Below are positions 50,696 to 59,068 of a DNA stretch of 64,000 bases, piece after piece; position 1 is the first letter of the stretch, and every line of letters begins with the position of its first letter. This DNA comes from Flavobacterium nitrogenifigens (GTDB lineage: Bacteria > Bacteroidota > Bacteroidia > Flavobacteriales > Flavobacteriaceae): contig NZ_QJRI01000176.1 of the NCBI RefSeq assembly GCF_003254565.1, positions 124,001-188,000 of the forward strand. The letters run 5' to 3'. Position numbers and translations under genes: made by a program. The notes under the pieces are model-generated. The model saw only the letters and a program-made list of their open reading frames with translations, was not told where the DNA came from and did no database searches.

Positions 50696-51508
50696 CTATT
50701 TATTTTTCGCAATTCTAAATCCGAATCCATCATTTCGTGTCCCTTTTGGTGATTGGTATCTCACTTCTGGCATGTGAATTCCATATTCTAATGGTCTTCC
50801 ATCCTTATCTTGTGTTTCGTAAAACCAACTAACACCTTTTGAAATTTTATATTGTCCTTCAATAGGGCCTTGAGGGTTTCTTTTACTAACCAAACTATCC
50901 TTTTCAGGATTATACCAATCAAAAACCCATTCGCCAACATTCCCGGTCATATCATATATGCCAAGTTCATTTGGTTTAAGAAGTCCTACTTTATGAAATG
51001 TGTCGTTTGAGTTTTCTTTAACCCAGCCAACTTCAATTGGATTATTACTGCCACTATATTTATATCCTTTTGTTTTCATCCCACCTTTGGCCGCATATTC
51101 CCATTCCGCTTCCGTTGGAAGTCTTCCTCCTGCCCATTTTGCAAATTCATTTGCTTCGTCCCAAGTTGCAAGCATTGGATTTTCGTCTATCCACTTGTAA
51201 TAAACTTTAACACCATGTGCATTTTCAATAGGTGGATCAGGCATTTTTCTGCCTGTTTCTTCACAAAATTCTTTAAATTGTTTAACCGTTACTTCATATT
51301 TACTTATGTAAAAATCATCAAGTTCAACTACTCTATGCGGACTGGTAAATCCGTTTATAGAGTCGCCTTTCGGACTTACAATAATCTGGTTTTTGCCTTG
51401 TTCAAAAGTTCCGCCTTCTACAAAAATCCATTCAATTTTCTCATCACTTTTCTTGCAAGAATTGAGAAATAAAAATCCAATTAAGAATATAAATGTTCGT
51501 AAAGTCAT
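50696..51508 (-). CDS. SUMF1/formylglycine-enzyme-fold lipoprotein lacking catalytic cysteines
   Basis: 270 residues. The lipobox LNSC (Cys18) marks a lipoprotein. The fold is clear: FVEGGTFEQG at the start, DDFYISKYEVTVKQFKEF, RLPTEAEWEYAAKGG, GIYDMTGNVGEWVFDW and a final FGFRIAKNK. True formylglycine-generating enzymes have two C-terminal cysteines in a C-x4-C-x-R-Y-R region; here the sequence reads HMPEVRYQSPKGTRNDG without them. The only other cysteine is in FKEFCEE. It is therefore unlikely to mature the nearby sulfatases and may be structural, like other SUMF1-fold lipoproteins. Confidence 0.85.
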   Translation of the reverse strand: MTLRTFIFLIGFLFLNSCKKSDEKIEWIFVEGGTFEQGKNQIIVSPKGDSINGFTSPHRVVELDDFYISKYEVTVKQFKEFCEETGRKMPDPPIENAHGVKVYYKWIDENPMLATWDEANEFAKWAGGRLPTEAEWEYAAKGGMKTKGYKYSGSNNPIEVGWVKENSNDTFHKVGLLKPNELGIYDMTGNVGEWVFDWYNPEKDSLVSKRNPQGPIEGQYKISKGVSWFYETQDKDGRPLEYGIHMPEVRYQSPKGTRNDGFGFRIAKNK

Positions 51509-51581
51509 TTAAATTTTAGTTAATGTTATTAATATTAGCGACAGATTATATATAACCTAACAAAAGTTTGCCATTATTTGC

Positions 51582-52130
51582 TCAGCAGCCGTCTTTGCTA
51601 AATACCCGTTTATAAATTATCTTACGATCTCGTTCTACATAGTCGCCAGATATAATTGGATATAAATATTTGGGCGCGTGAGATACACTATGGCTTTTTA
51701 TAATTATTGTGTCGTTAACTTTCAAGCTCTTTAACTGATGAAATTCATTGCTACCAGACTTTTCCAATCCAAAACTAAGTATATAATCATCACGATTAAT
51801 CTTTACCATAATTCCAAAGCCTAATCTTGACCCTGGCGCAAGCGATAGAGAGGTTACAACTCCCTCCATATTCATATAATCTTTAATGGGTTTTCTTATT
51901 TTAGCTTCACTGGCATACACTTTTTTACCTGCAGGAGATGTTTCCCATTTTTTAAACATTATTCCATCAGGGGTAGCCTCCCATTTTTTCAGTGCATCTT
52001 TTTTTTCAGTATTAGAAAGGTTTTTGACTACTTTCTTTTTTGAAGTTTCATTTTTAATTTCCCGATTAGCAAATACCAATCCGCTTACTACAACCAAGAA
52101 TAAGAACAAGACATAAATGATTTTTTTCAT
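51582..52130 (-). CDS. exported hypothetical protein
   Basis: 182 residues with a signal peptide (hydrophobic 4-20, ending VFANRE). The early mature part has an internal duplication: KKWEATPDGIMF then KKWETSPAGKKVY. The C-terminal half, MEGVVTSLSLAPGSRLGFGIMVKINRDDYILSFG, looks like a small beta-barrel (OB or SH3-like). The final CGC-like end is DGC. It is divergent from the membrane-bound winged-helix regulator, 139 bp apart, which may control it. No family recognised. Confidence 0.6.
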   Translation of the reverse strand: MKKIIYVLFLFLVVVSGLVFANREIKNETSKKKVVKNLSNTEKKDALKKWEATPDGIMFKKWETSPAGKKVYASEAKIRKPIKDYMNMEGVVTSLSLAPGSRLGFGIMVKINRDDYILSFGLEKSGSNEFHQLKSLKVNDTIIIKSHSVSHAPKYLYPIISGDYVERDRKIIYKRVFSKDGC

Positions 52131-52269
52131 ACTTTTTACAGTTTTAATTAATAATGTAGTTTACCCTCTTTTTTTAAGTTTATACAGCAAAATTACTTTG
52201 ATATATTTCGGCTTGAGCGATAAAAATTGTAAATAAAATTGTAAACTTTGTAAATAAATTATTGACAAT

Positions 52270-53157
52270 ATGCACCTTAGTCGAAATCTGATCTCTAGAA
52301 AACGTAAATATCTATTTGTATTGACATTTATCTTGTTTTCTGCTGTAATCTACGCCGCTTTCCGTACGGAAGGTAGTGATGGCTTTGACTTTGCCAGAAG
52401 AGAAATTTTACTTCGAAAAATCGGACATGAATTGCTTTTACAATCAGGCGATAGTACATCAAGAGTACTACCTGTGAAAAAAATTTCTGAAAATGAATAT
52501 CAGATTAGGTTTGAGAATGATTTTAGTTTTCAACCGGATTCATTGGTCAATATTACAAGTCGTTTATTAGTCAAAGACCCGTTCGCAAGTTGTTTTATCG
52601 TTAACGTTCTAAATTGTGGCAACTCTAGTGTTGCTTATGGATATTCCATATCCAAAAATGAAAAAGATGATATTGTAACCTGCCTAGGAAGAAGACAGCC
52701 CAAAGCCTGTTACATGATTAACATTAAATTCAAACCAACAGAAATAATTACAGCAAACAGTAAATATCTTTTAGGAAGTCTGTCAATTTTAGCATTTGTT
52801 GGTTTTGTTTTTCTAAAATCAGTTAAGTCTCGAAAAGAAAAACCTGATAATCAAAACACTGGCATTTATTCTTTAGGATCAGTATTGTTCGATGCAAATA
52901 ATCGAAAGCTCATTATAAATGGAAATACAATAGACCTGACCGCAACAGAAACACGAGTATTGGTTATTTTTGCTTCTTCTCCAAACAAAACAGTAGAAAG
53001 AAACCGCTTACAGAAAGAGATCTGGGAAGATGATGGTGTAATTGTAGGCCGAAGTTTAGACATGTTTATATCTAAGCTTAGGAAAAAACTTGAATCTGAT
53101 CCTAACATCAACATTGTTGTGGTACGTAGCAAAGGTTATAAACTTGAAATTAACTAA
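52270..53157 (+). CDS. membrane-anchored winged-helix transcriptional regulator
   Basis: 295 residues. TM1 (about 13-31) leads to a periplasmic domain of about 130 residues, with two pairs of cysteines (FASCFIVNVLNCG and VTCLGRRQPKACYM). TM2 (about 166-183, YLLGSLSILAFVGFVFL) follows. The C-terminal cytoplasmic domain is an OmpR-type winged helix: IYSLGSVLFDANNRKLIINGNTIDLTATETRVLVIFASSPNKTVERNRLQKEIW...RSLDMFISKLRKKLESDPNINIVVVRSKGYKLEI. This is like ToxR but with the DNA-binding part at the C-terminus. It would sense periplasmic state and act at the membrane. Targets are likely its neighbours. Confidence 0.82.
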   Translation: MHLSRNLISRKRKYLFVLTFILFSAVIYAAFRTEGSDGFDFARREILLRKIGHELLLQSGDSTSRVLPVKKISENEYQIRFENDFSFQPDSLVNITSRLLVKDPFASCFIVNVLNCGNSSVAYGYSISKNEKDDIVTCLGRRQPKACYMINIKFKPTEIITANSKYLLGSLSILAFVGFVFLKSVKSRKEKPDNQNTGIYSLGSVLFDANNRKLIINGNTIDLTATETRVLVIFASSPNKTVERNRLQKEIWEDDGVIVGRSLDMFISKLRKKLESDPNINIVVVRSKGYKLEIN

Positions 53158-53298
53158 CAGGAATACTCTTATTATAAGGTGCATAATTCATATTAAGAAT
53201 TTTCATTATATTTATAATACATTTTCATCTTAAATAGGCATTCAGCTCTTGAATCTCAACATTATAAAGACTCCTCTAACGATCAATATAAAATACCT

Positions 53299-55809
53299 AT
53301 GCCTTATAATATACCAGAACATCTCAAAGGACTTAACAATAACGAAGTAACCCTTTCAAGAAAAAAATACGGTTATAACCAAATAGACAATACCGATAAA
53401 AATACGTGGCTGGAGCTTCTTATAAACATACTTAAAGAGCCAATGCTTGTGTTGCTTTTTGCTATTTCAATTATTTATCTCATTGTAGGAGATTATGGTG
53501 AGGCTCTTTTTATGTTTCTGGCCATTGCCGCGGTTGCCGCCATTTCATTATATCAGGATAATCGGAGCCGAAAAGCTTTAGAAGCATTAGAAAAACTCAA
53601 TGAACCATTAAGCAAGGTTATTCGCAACGCAAAAATTATTGAGATTCCTACCCATGAAATTACCGTTGGCGATCTTTGCATTGTTGAAGAAGGAAAGATG
53701 ATTAATGCTGATGGCGAAATTATGCACAGCAATGATTTTTCTGTTAATGAATCCTCTCTTACTGGTGAAAGCCTGTCTGTTTTTAAAAGCAGCGAAAGTG
53801 ATGACAATAAAGTTTACAGCGGAACTCTAGCCGTTTCAGGACTAGCCGTAATTAAAGTCGAAAAAATAGGAAAAGAAACCCGTTTGGGTAAAATAGGTGT
53901 TTCTATTTCAGAAATAAAAGAAGAAACATCGCCCTTACAGCTTCAGATAGGAAGGTTTGTCAAAGGAATGGCTATTGTTGGTATTATTGTCTTTGCAATG
54001 GTCTGCATCATTAGCTACTATCATACGCGTAGCCTTTTGGACAGCTTGCTTAATGGACTTACACTGGCCATGTCTGTTCTGCCAGAAGAAATTCCCGTAG
54101 CATTTTCGACCTTCATGGCGCTGGGCGCTTGGAAGCTAATGCGTGAGGGCATTATTGTCAAACGCAGCAGCATAGTCGAAACATTGGGCAGCACAACCGT
54201 TATATGCACCGATAAAACTGGGACAATAACAGAAAACACAATGCAACTCAAACATATCTACAATTTCGCTACGGATAAAGTTTTCGATGAAAACGATTTT
54301 AGCAATTCCGATCTTTCGACAATTATTGACTATGCCATGTGGAGCAGTGAGCCTGTACCATTTGATCCCATGGAAAAAACCTTGCACCGTTTGTATGAGA
54401 AGTCTAGAAAAGACGACCAACGCAAAGATTTTCAAATGATACACGAATATCCTCTTGAAGGCAAACCTCCAATGATGACGCATCTATTTGAAAATACAGA
54501 AAAGGAACGCATTATAGCGGCAAAAGGTGCGCCTGAGGCTATTCTGAATGTTTCGACACTTAGTGAAAATGAAAAAAATAAAGTACGCGATATTATTAAG
54601 AATCTTGGCAGTCAAGGATTTCGAATTTTAGGTGTGGCCAGATCTAATTTTCAGGGCAATAATTTTCCAGAAAAGCAGCAGAATTTCAAGTTTGATTTTC
54701 TTGGACTGGTTGTTTTCTATGATCCTCCGAAAAAAGGCATTCAAGAAGTTTTTAGCCATATTTATAATGCAGGCATTAAAGTGAAAGTAATTACAGGAGA
54801 CAATGTCGATACAACCCGAAGTATAGCGCTACAAGCAGGAATAAAACAAACCTCTCAAGCTATTGAAGGCAAAGATATTATGGAGTTTTCAGACGAACAG
54901 CTTCTGCAAGCTGCCGAAGAAAAAGTACTTTTTACCAGGATGTTTCCCGATGCTAAACTGGCTGTCGTAAATGCGCTGAAAAAGCAAGGTGAAGTTGTTG
55001 CCATGCTTGGAGATGGCGTGAATGATTCTCCAGCTCTAAAAGCAGCTCATATAGGTGTCGCAATGGGGAGCAAAGGAACTGAGATTGCCAAAGCTGCCGC
55101 TGCGTTGGTAATTACCAATGATGATTTGGACAAACTAATTGTCGGCATTGCTTCGGGCAGAAGAATTTATGCTAATATCAAAAAAGCCGTGCAATACATC
55201 ATTTCTATTCATATCCCAATTATTCTAACGGTTTCTCTTCCGCTATTTCTAGGATGGGTTTTTCCGCAAATATTTACTCCTGTACACGTTATCTTTTTAG
55301 AATTGGTCATGGGTCCCACCTGCTCCATTGTATATGAAAACGAGCCTATGGAACGTAATACCATGCTAAATAAGCCGAGAAAAATGACCGATACTTTTCT
55401 CAATTGGAAAGAACTCTCTATCAGCATTATTCAGGGATTATTGATAACAGCAGGCATTCTTTTTATCTATCAGTTTACGGTACAAAATGGCGGTAACGAA
55501 GAAAAGACCAGAGCAATGGTTTTCAGTACATTAATTTTTGCTAATATTTTATTGAGTCTTACAAACCGTTCCTTTCATTACAGCCTTTTTGAAAGCTTCA
55601 AAAATAGAAACATCCTTTTTCCTATCGTTAGTTTCGTTACGCTCATCATGTTGGCTGCGATTTTATATATAAATCCCATATCTGATTTCTTTCATCTAAC
55701 TGGACTAACTATAAGAGAATTAAGTTTATCCGGTGGTATTGCTTCACTATCCGTACTATGGTTTGAAGGATATAAACTTATTAAGAGGTTAAATAAGAAA
55801 ACGAAATAG
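53299..55809 (+). CDS. P-type cation-translocating ATPase (P2, Ca2+-ATPase-like)
   Basis: 836 residues. The actuator motif is SSLTGES. The TM4 motif is LPEEIPVAF. The phosphorylation site is CTDKTGTITENTMQL (Asp305). KGAPEAI is in the nucleotide domain, and the hinge motif is MLGDGVNDSPALKAAHIGVAMG. Two plus two N-terminal and six C-terminal hydrophobic segments fit P2 pumps. The N-terminal cation-ATPase domain starts IPEHLKGLNNNEVTLSRKKYG. It uses ATP to export a divalent cation, most likely Ca2+; Mn2+ is possible. It is monocistronic and ends at the hairpin at 55820. Confidence 0.92.
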   Translation: MPYNIPEHLKGLNNNEVTLSRKKYGYNQIDNTDKNTWLELLINILKEPMLVLLFAISIIYLIVGDYGEALFMFLAIAAVAAISLYQDNRSRKALEALEKLNEPLSKVIRNAKIIEIPTHEITVGDLCIVEEGKMINADGEIMHSNDFSVNESSLTGESLSVFKSSESDDNKVYSGTLAVSGLAVIKVEKIGKETRLGKIGVSISEIKEETSPLQLQIGRFVKGMAIVGIIVFAMVCIISYYHTRSLLDSLLNGLTLAMSVLPEEIPVAFSTFMALGAWKLMREGIIVKRSSIVETLGSTTVICTDKTGTITENTMQLKHIYNFATDKVFDENDFSNSDLSTIIDYAMWSSEPVPFDPMEKTLHRLYEKSRKDDQRKDFQMIHEYPLEGKPPMMTHLFENTEKERIIAAKGAPEAILNVSTLSENEKNKVRDIIKNLGSQGFRILGVARSNFQGNNFPEKQQNFKFDFLGLVVFYDPPKKGIQEVFSHIYNAGIKVKVITGDNVDTTRSIALQAGIKQTSQAIEGKDIMEFSDEQLLQAAEEKVLFTRMFPDAKLAVVNALKKQGEVVAMLGDGVNDSPALKAAHIGVAMGSKGTEIAKAAAALVITNDDLDKLIVGIASGRRIYANIKKAVQYIISIHIPIILTVSLPLFLGWVFPQIFTPVHVIFLELVMGPTCSIVYENEPMERNTMLNKPRKMTDTFLNWKELSISIIQGLLITAGILFIYQFTVQNGGNEEKTRAMVFSTLIFANILLSLTNRSFHYSLFESFKNRNILFPIVSFVTLIMLAAILYINPISDFFHLTGLTIRELSLSGGIASLSVLWFEGYKLIKRLNKKTK

Positions 55810-55819
55810 ATTAGAAAAA

Positions 55820-55847
55820 AAAGACAGATATCAAAATATCTGTCTTT
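55820..55847 (+). terminator. terminator of the P-type ATPase gene
   Basis: Stem AAAGACAGATA / TATCTGTCTTT with a 6-nt loop, then T-rich sequence, 10 bp after the stop. Confidence 0.85.
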
Positions 55848-55879
55848 ATCTTTTAACCATCGATTGTTAGCGTAAAAAC

Positions 55880-55908
55880 AAAGGCCTTAAGAAATTTCTA
55901 AGGCTTTT
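55880..55908 (-). terminator. terminator of the outer-membrane protein gene
   Basis: An imperfect stem around AAAGCCTTAGAAA / TTTCTTAAGGCCTTT read on the minus strand, followed there by TGTTTTTAC. It faces the preceding terminator in the convergent gap. Confidence 0.7.
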
Positions 55909-55933
55909 GTTATGGGTTTAATACCGACAACGA

Positions 55934-56590
55934 TTATTTGCTGAAATCGTAGCTTAGAGAAGCGCCAAGTCCGAACTGAAATGTTGAAGCATAATCAGTA
56001 ACTGCCACTGGTCCCCAATAGTAGTCCCAGTAATAGTCATACCCCACAGCTGCAGACATAGACTGTAGATAAGCATGAAGATTAATGGATAATGGCGAAT
56101 CGGTTTTTACTTTTACACCAGCTTTAATCTCCCAAGCAAAATACGTTCCGTTGCCGCTTCTTGGCGTTTCAAGAATTGAAACCCCTAAACCAGCACCAAG
56201 AAACGGAAGCGCTTTTTGAGAGCTTGAGCCAAAATAATAGGTGTAATCTGCTAATATGTAATTGATAGCCCCTTTATCGTCTCCAGAATTAAGTTGAGTC
56301 CCAGCAGGAATAGGGTTACCATTATTAGGCAAAAGAACACTTGTGTACAAAGGCATGTGTGTATCTAACCTGTTATACTTCAATTCTATCGAAGCATTAT
56401 CCATTATAAAATATTCCAAACCTATTCCGTACTCAAAACCATCTTCTACCTTTGCGTAAGAAGAATCGAAATCTACTCTATCAGAGAATGTATATCCTCC
56501 GTAAAGATTAAGCAGAAATGACTGGCTGCCTTGCGCTGACAGCACCAATGAAAAGAAAAAAAAGGCAACTAATAAATGATACTTCTTCAT
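55934..56590 (-). CDS. outer-membrane beta-barrel protein
   Basis: 218 residues with a signal peptide ending LSAQ (residue 19). The mature chain alternates as amphipathic strands (FLLNLYGGYTFSDRVDF, FEYGIGLEYFIMDNASIELKYNRL, ALPFLGAGLGVSILE, TFQFGLGASLSYDFSK). It ends with a terminal aromatic-rich strand, as in OMP_b-brl/OmpW-type eight-stranded barrels. It sits in the outer membrane, with no ligand suggested. It is convergent with the P-type ATPase gene. Confidence 0.83.
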   Translation of the reverse strand: MKKYHLLVAFFFFSLVLSAQGSQSFLLNLYGGYTFSDRVDFDSSYAKVEDGFEYGIGLEYFIMDNASIELKYNRLDTHMPLYTSVLLPNNGNPIPAGTQLNSGDDKGAINYILADYTYYFGSSSQKALPFLGAGLGVSILETPRSGNGTYFAWEIKAGVKVKTDSPLSINLHAYLQSMSAAVGYDYYWDYYWGPVAVTDYASTFQFGLGASLSYDFSK

Positions 56591-57006
56591 GATTTTTGAT
56601 TTAAATTTATAATAAATGAATTTATTGTTCCCAAGCCAGCCAGCTTACTTGTAAAATTAATTAGAGTCTGCAGTAATGGCTTATTTACTCCAAAGTTATC
56701 TTACAAATATGATTTTCTGTTAAAATGCAAAGCCAATTATGTTTCAAATTATAAAATGAAACCATATTGTAGGCATTTCTAATGAAAATCATGACCATTA
56801 TTCACAATCAAAATACCATTGAAGATTTTTTTCCTTATTGCATCAATAAAAATTGACATTTAAATATTTTAAAAAACAAGTTACTTAAATGACGATTTAT
56901 TACATTCATTATGAATGAACAGCTTATTATAATTCAAAAAAAAGGTACCCTATAAAGGTACCCTATAACTTAGCATTATCAATTCTATATATTCATCAGA
57001 ACGAAA
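56591..57006. other. 416-bp intergenic region
   Basis: Very AT-rich, no coding frame. It holds a tandem duplication at 56941-56966. Nothing else recognised. Confidence 0.6.
56941..56966. repeat. 13-bp tandem repeat with GGTACC
   Basis: AAAGGTACCCTAT occurs twice in direct succession, 40 bp before the stop of the GNAT gene. Each unit contains the palindrome GGTACC. Confidence 0.85.
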
Positions 57007-57507
57007 TTATGATCTTTCGATTTTAAAATAAGCTAATTCCTCCTTATCTCTTATCAAATTATCTAATTGTTTAAACCCTACTTTTTGCAATACGTTTCGT
57101 GATCCCGTGTTATTAAGGTCTGTTATGGCCACCACTTCATTTGTATCTGTATTTGCAAAACAATACTCGGTTAGAGCTTTACAAACTTCTGTAGCAATGC
57201 CTTTTCCCCAATATGCCCTGCTAAGCACATAGCCTATCTCTATTTGATTTGTGTTGTGTGCAAAAATACGAGCCACACACATTCCTATAAAATTTTGATC
57301 TGTGGAGTCAAATATTGCCCATCGGCTAAGGTTCTTCTTTTTATAATTTTCAAGCATTTCATTAAACATTTCAACATATCTTTCAGGTGAAGTCTCAGGA
57401 AGATACTGTGTTACCTTATCATCTTTAAAGAGATCTAAGAATGTTTGTTTTTCTTGAGTCAAGAATTCGCGAATAACTATTTTTGGGCTTTGATAAAGAG
57501 TTTGCAT
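57007..57507 (-). CDS. GNAT family N-acetyltransferase (RimJ/RimL type)
   Basis: 166 residues. The typical RimL-like start is PKIVIREFLTQEKQTFLDLFKDDKVTQYL. The acetyl-CoA region is IEIGYVLSRAYWGKGIATEVCKALTEYCF, followed by NEVVAITDLNNTGSRNVLQKVGF, a signature of this group. It acetylates an amino group on a protein or small molecule in the cytoplasm; the substrate is unknown. It is monocistronic. Confidence 0.9.
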   Translation of the reverse strand: MQTLYQSPKIVIREFLTQEKQTFLDLFKDDKVTQYLPETSPERYVEMFNEMLENYKKKNLSRWAIFDSTDQNFIGMCVARIFAHNTNQIEIGYVLSRAYWGKGIATEVCKALTEYCFANTDTNEVVAITDLNNTGSRNVLQKVGFKQLDNLIRDKEELAYFKIERS

Positions 57508-57919
57508 TAATTATATTAAGTTTAATAATTTGAAATGTTTTCTAAAACTAACTGTTCTTGTTTTTTTTCAATATCTCCAAATTTAAAGAAAATAAACGGA
57601 GATAAACTTCCTACTCATTAAAGTATTCAATGCAACCAAACCGCAAGCCCACAATTGATTACAAATAATCTGGCATTTTTGTTCTTATAAAGCGTTTAAA
57701 TAACAGCCAGTATTAAAGATAAAAACGCTAATTTGTCAATACAAAACAACATTATAATTATAATTTTAATCAATTTTAAAATACTTGGTTTCTCTTCTCC
57801 TACTATTGCCAATTTCTCTATAAAATACCCCTTTTTATTCATTTGTTTTTCTCTGCAAAACCTTATTATTTCTCTTATTTCAACTACTCCAAATACAGAC
57901 ATTTCTCTTTCAAAACATT
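57508..57919. other. 412-bp intergenic region
   Basis: Extremely AT-rich with overlapping short frames on both strands that translate to Ile/Phe/Lys-rich strings without any motif; I treat them as chance. No promoter or repeat stands out. Confidence 0.6.
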
Positions 57920-59026
57920 CTATCTATTTTTCCTTTCTACGATAAAAACTGACTCAGCATACGCATTTTTTGTGCCGTCTGTGAGATTCTTTGCTACACC
58001 GTTTATCCAAACTTTTGCTACATATCGATCTAAGTCATTTTCTTCATATCCAGCAATGTATATTGTATCATTATGAATCAAAACCGCGTTGGCATCTGCA
58101 TTATTTTTACCATCCGTAATGTTTGTTGCCTTGCCATTTATCCATAATTTCAGCACACTTTTTTCGTTAATGCTTTCGTTTCCTACCACATAAACATTGC
58201 CTTTCTGGACAAAAACACCAGATGCAACACAATAATTTGTCCCATCAGAAAGATTTTGAGCTTTCCCGTTTTTCCATAATTTAGCGATATACTTATTATT
58301 TTCAATCTCATAGCCAGCAACATAGACGTTACCATTTTCCACATATACTGAAAGTGCATAAGCATTATTGAGACCGTTTGTAAGACTTTGTGGTTTTCCG
58401 TTTTTCCAAACTTTTGCTACGCTTTTACTGCCGTTATTTTCATCTCCGCAGATGTAGACATTTCCTTTATCGACATAAAACGAGTTGCCGTCTGTATCAT
58501 TTTTCCCATCTGTAATATTAGAAAACATCCCATTTTTCCAGACTTTTATAATATAATTAGAATCGGCAAACTGTTCTCCTAAAACGTAAATCGTATTGTC
58601 TTCTACTAGAACCGATTGAACATGAGCCGTTTTTTTGGTATCAGTCAGTTTCTGAATTTTTCCATTCTTCCAAAATGCAGCTACATATTCTTCGCCAGAT
58701 TTAACGGAACCTCCAACATAAACATCATTTTTATGCACAAAAACTGAATTTGCATCCGAATAGTTTTCAGTCTCTTCTAAGTCAATGCTTTTACCATTTT
58801 TCCACAATTTAGCAACGTGCCTCATGCCTACTTCATCTGCAATTTCTTCTATCGAACTTTCAAATTTCCTGTCATTATATTCGTAGCCTGCAACATAAAT
58901 ATCGACCTCATTGGAAGTTTTGTCTTTTGCAATTGAAATTTTACTCGTCTTACAGCTTAAAAAAAGAGTCGTAAAGAAAGTAATTGTTATGATTTTACTT
59001 AATCGTTTTATATAGTTTAAATTCAT
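57920..59026 (-). CDS. repeat-containing lipoprotein, likely beta-propeller
   Basis: 368 residues with lipobox LFLSCK (Cys about 24). About seven repeats of 43-45 residues follow, each of the form (V/I)Y(V/I)xGxE...AKVWKNGKxxxLTDGxxNAxAxSVxV. One cycle is NVYVAGYEIENNKYIAKLWK. The WKNG turn and VYVAGYE strand recur almost unchanged. Seven four-stranded repeats of this length suggest a seven-bladed beta-propeller on the cell surface or in the periplasm. The high similarity between repeats points to recent duplication. Ligand unknown. Confidence 0.75.
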   Translation of the reverse strand: MNLNYIKRLSKIITITFFTTLFLSCKTSKISIAKDKTSNEVDIYVAGYEYNDRKFESSIEEIADEVGMRHVAKLWKNGKSIDLEETENYSDANSVFVHKNDVYVGGSVKSGEEYVAAFWKNGKIQKLTDTKKTAHVQSVLVEDNTIYVLGEQFADSNYIIKVWKNGMFSNITDGKNDTDGNSFYVDKGNVYICGDENNGSKSVAKVWKNGKPQSLTNGLNNAYALSVYVENGNVYVAGYEIENNKYIAKLWKNGKAQNLSDGTNYCVASGVFVQKGNVYVVGNESINEKSVLKLWINGKATNITDGKNNADANAVLIHNDTIYIAGYEENDLDRYVAKVWINGVAKNLTDGTKNAYAESVFIVERKNR

Positions 59027-59068
59027 TTCCTACTTTGATTTAAATATTAGCCAATAGTTACGAGATAT

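Noticed and set aside
50696..51508. Functional formylglycine-generating enzyme for the sulfatases
   Set aside because: The paired C-terminal cysteines are missing and the protein is a lipoprotein outside the cytoplasm.
57696..57945. Two overlapping short frames on opposite strands
   Set aside because: Very AT-rich sequence giving Ile/Phe/Lys strings; no start signal or motif. Probably chance.
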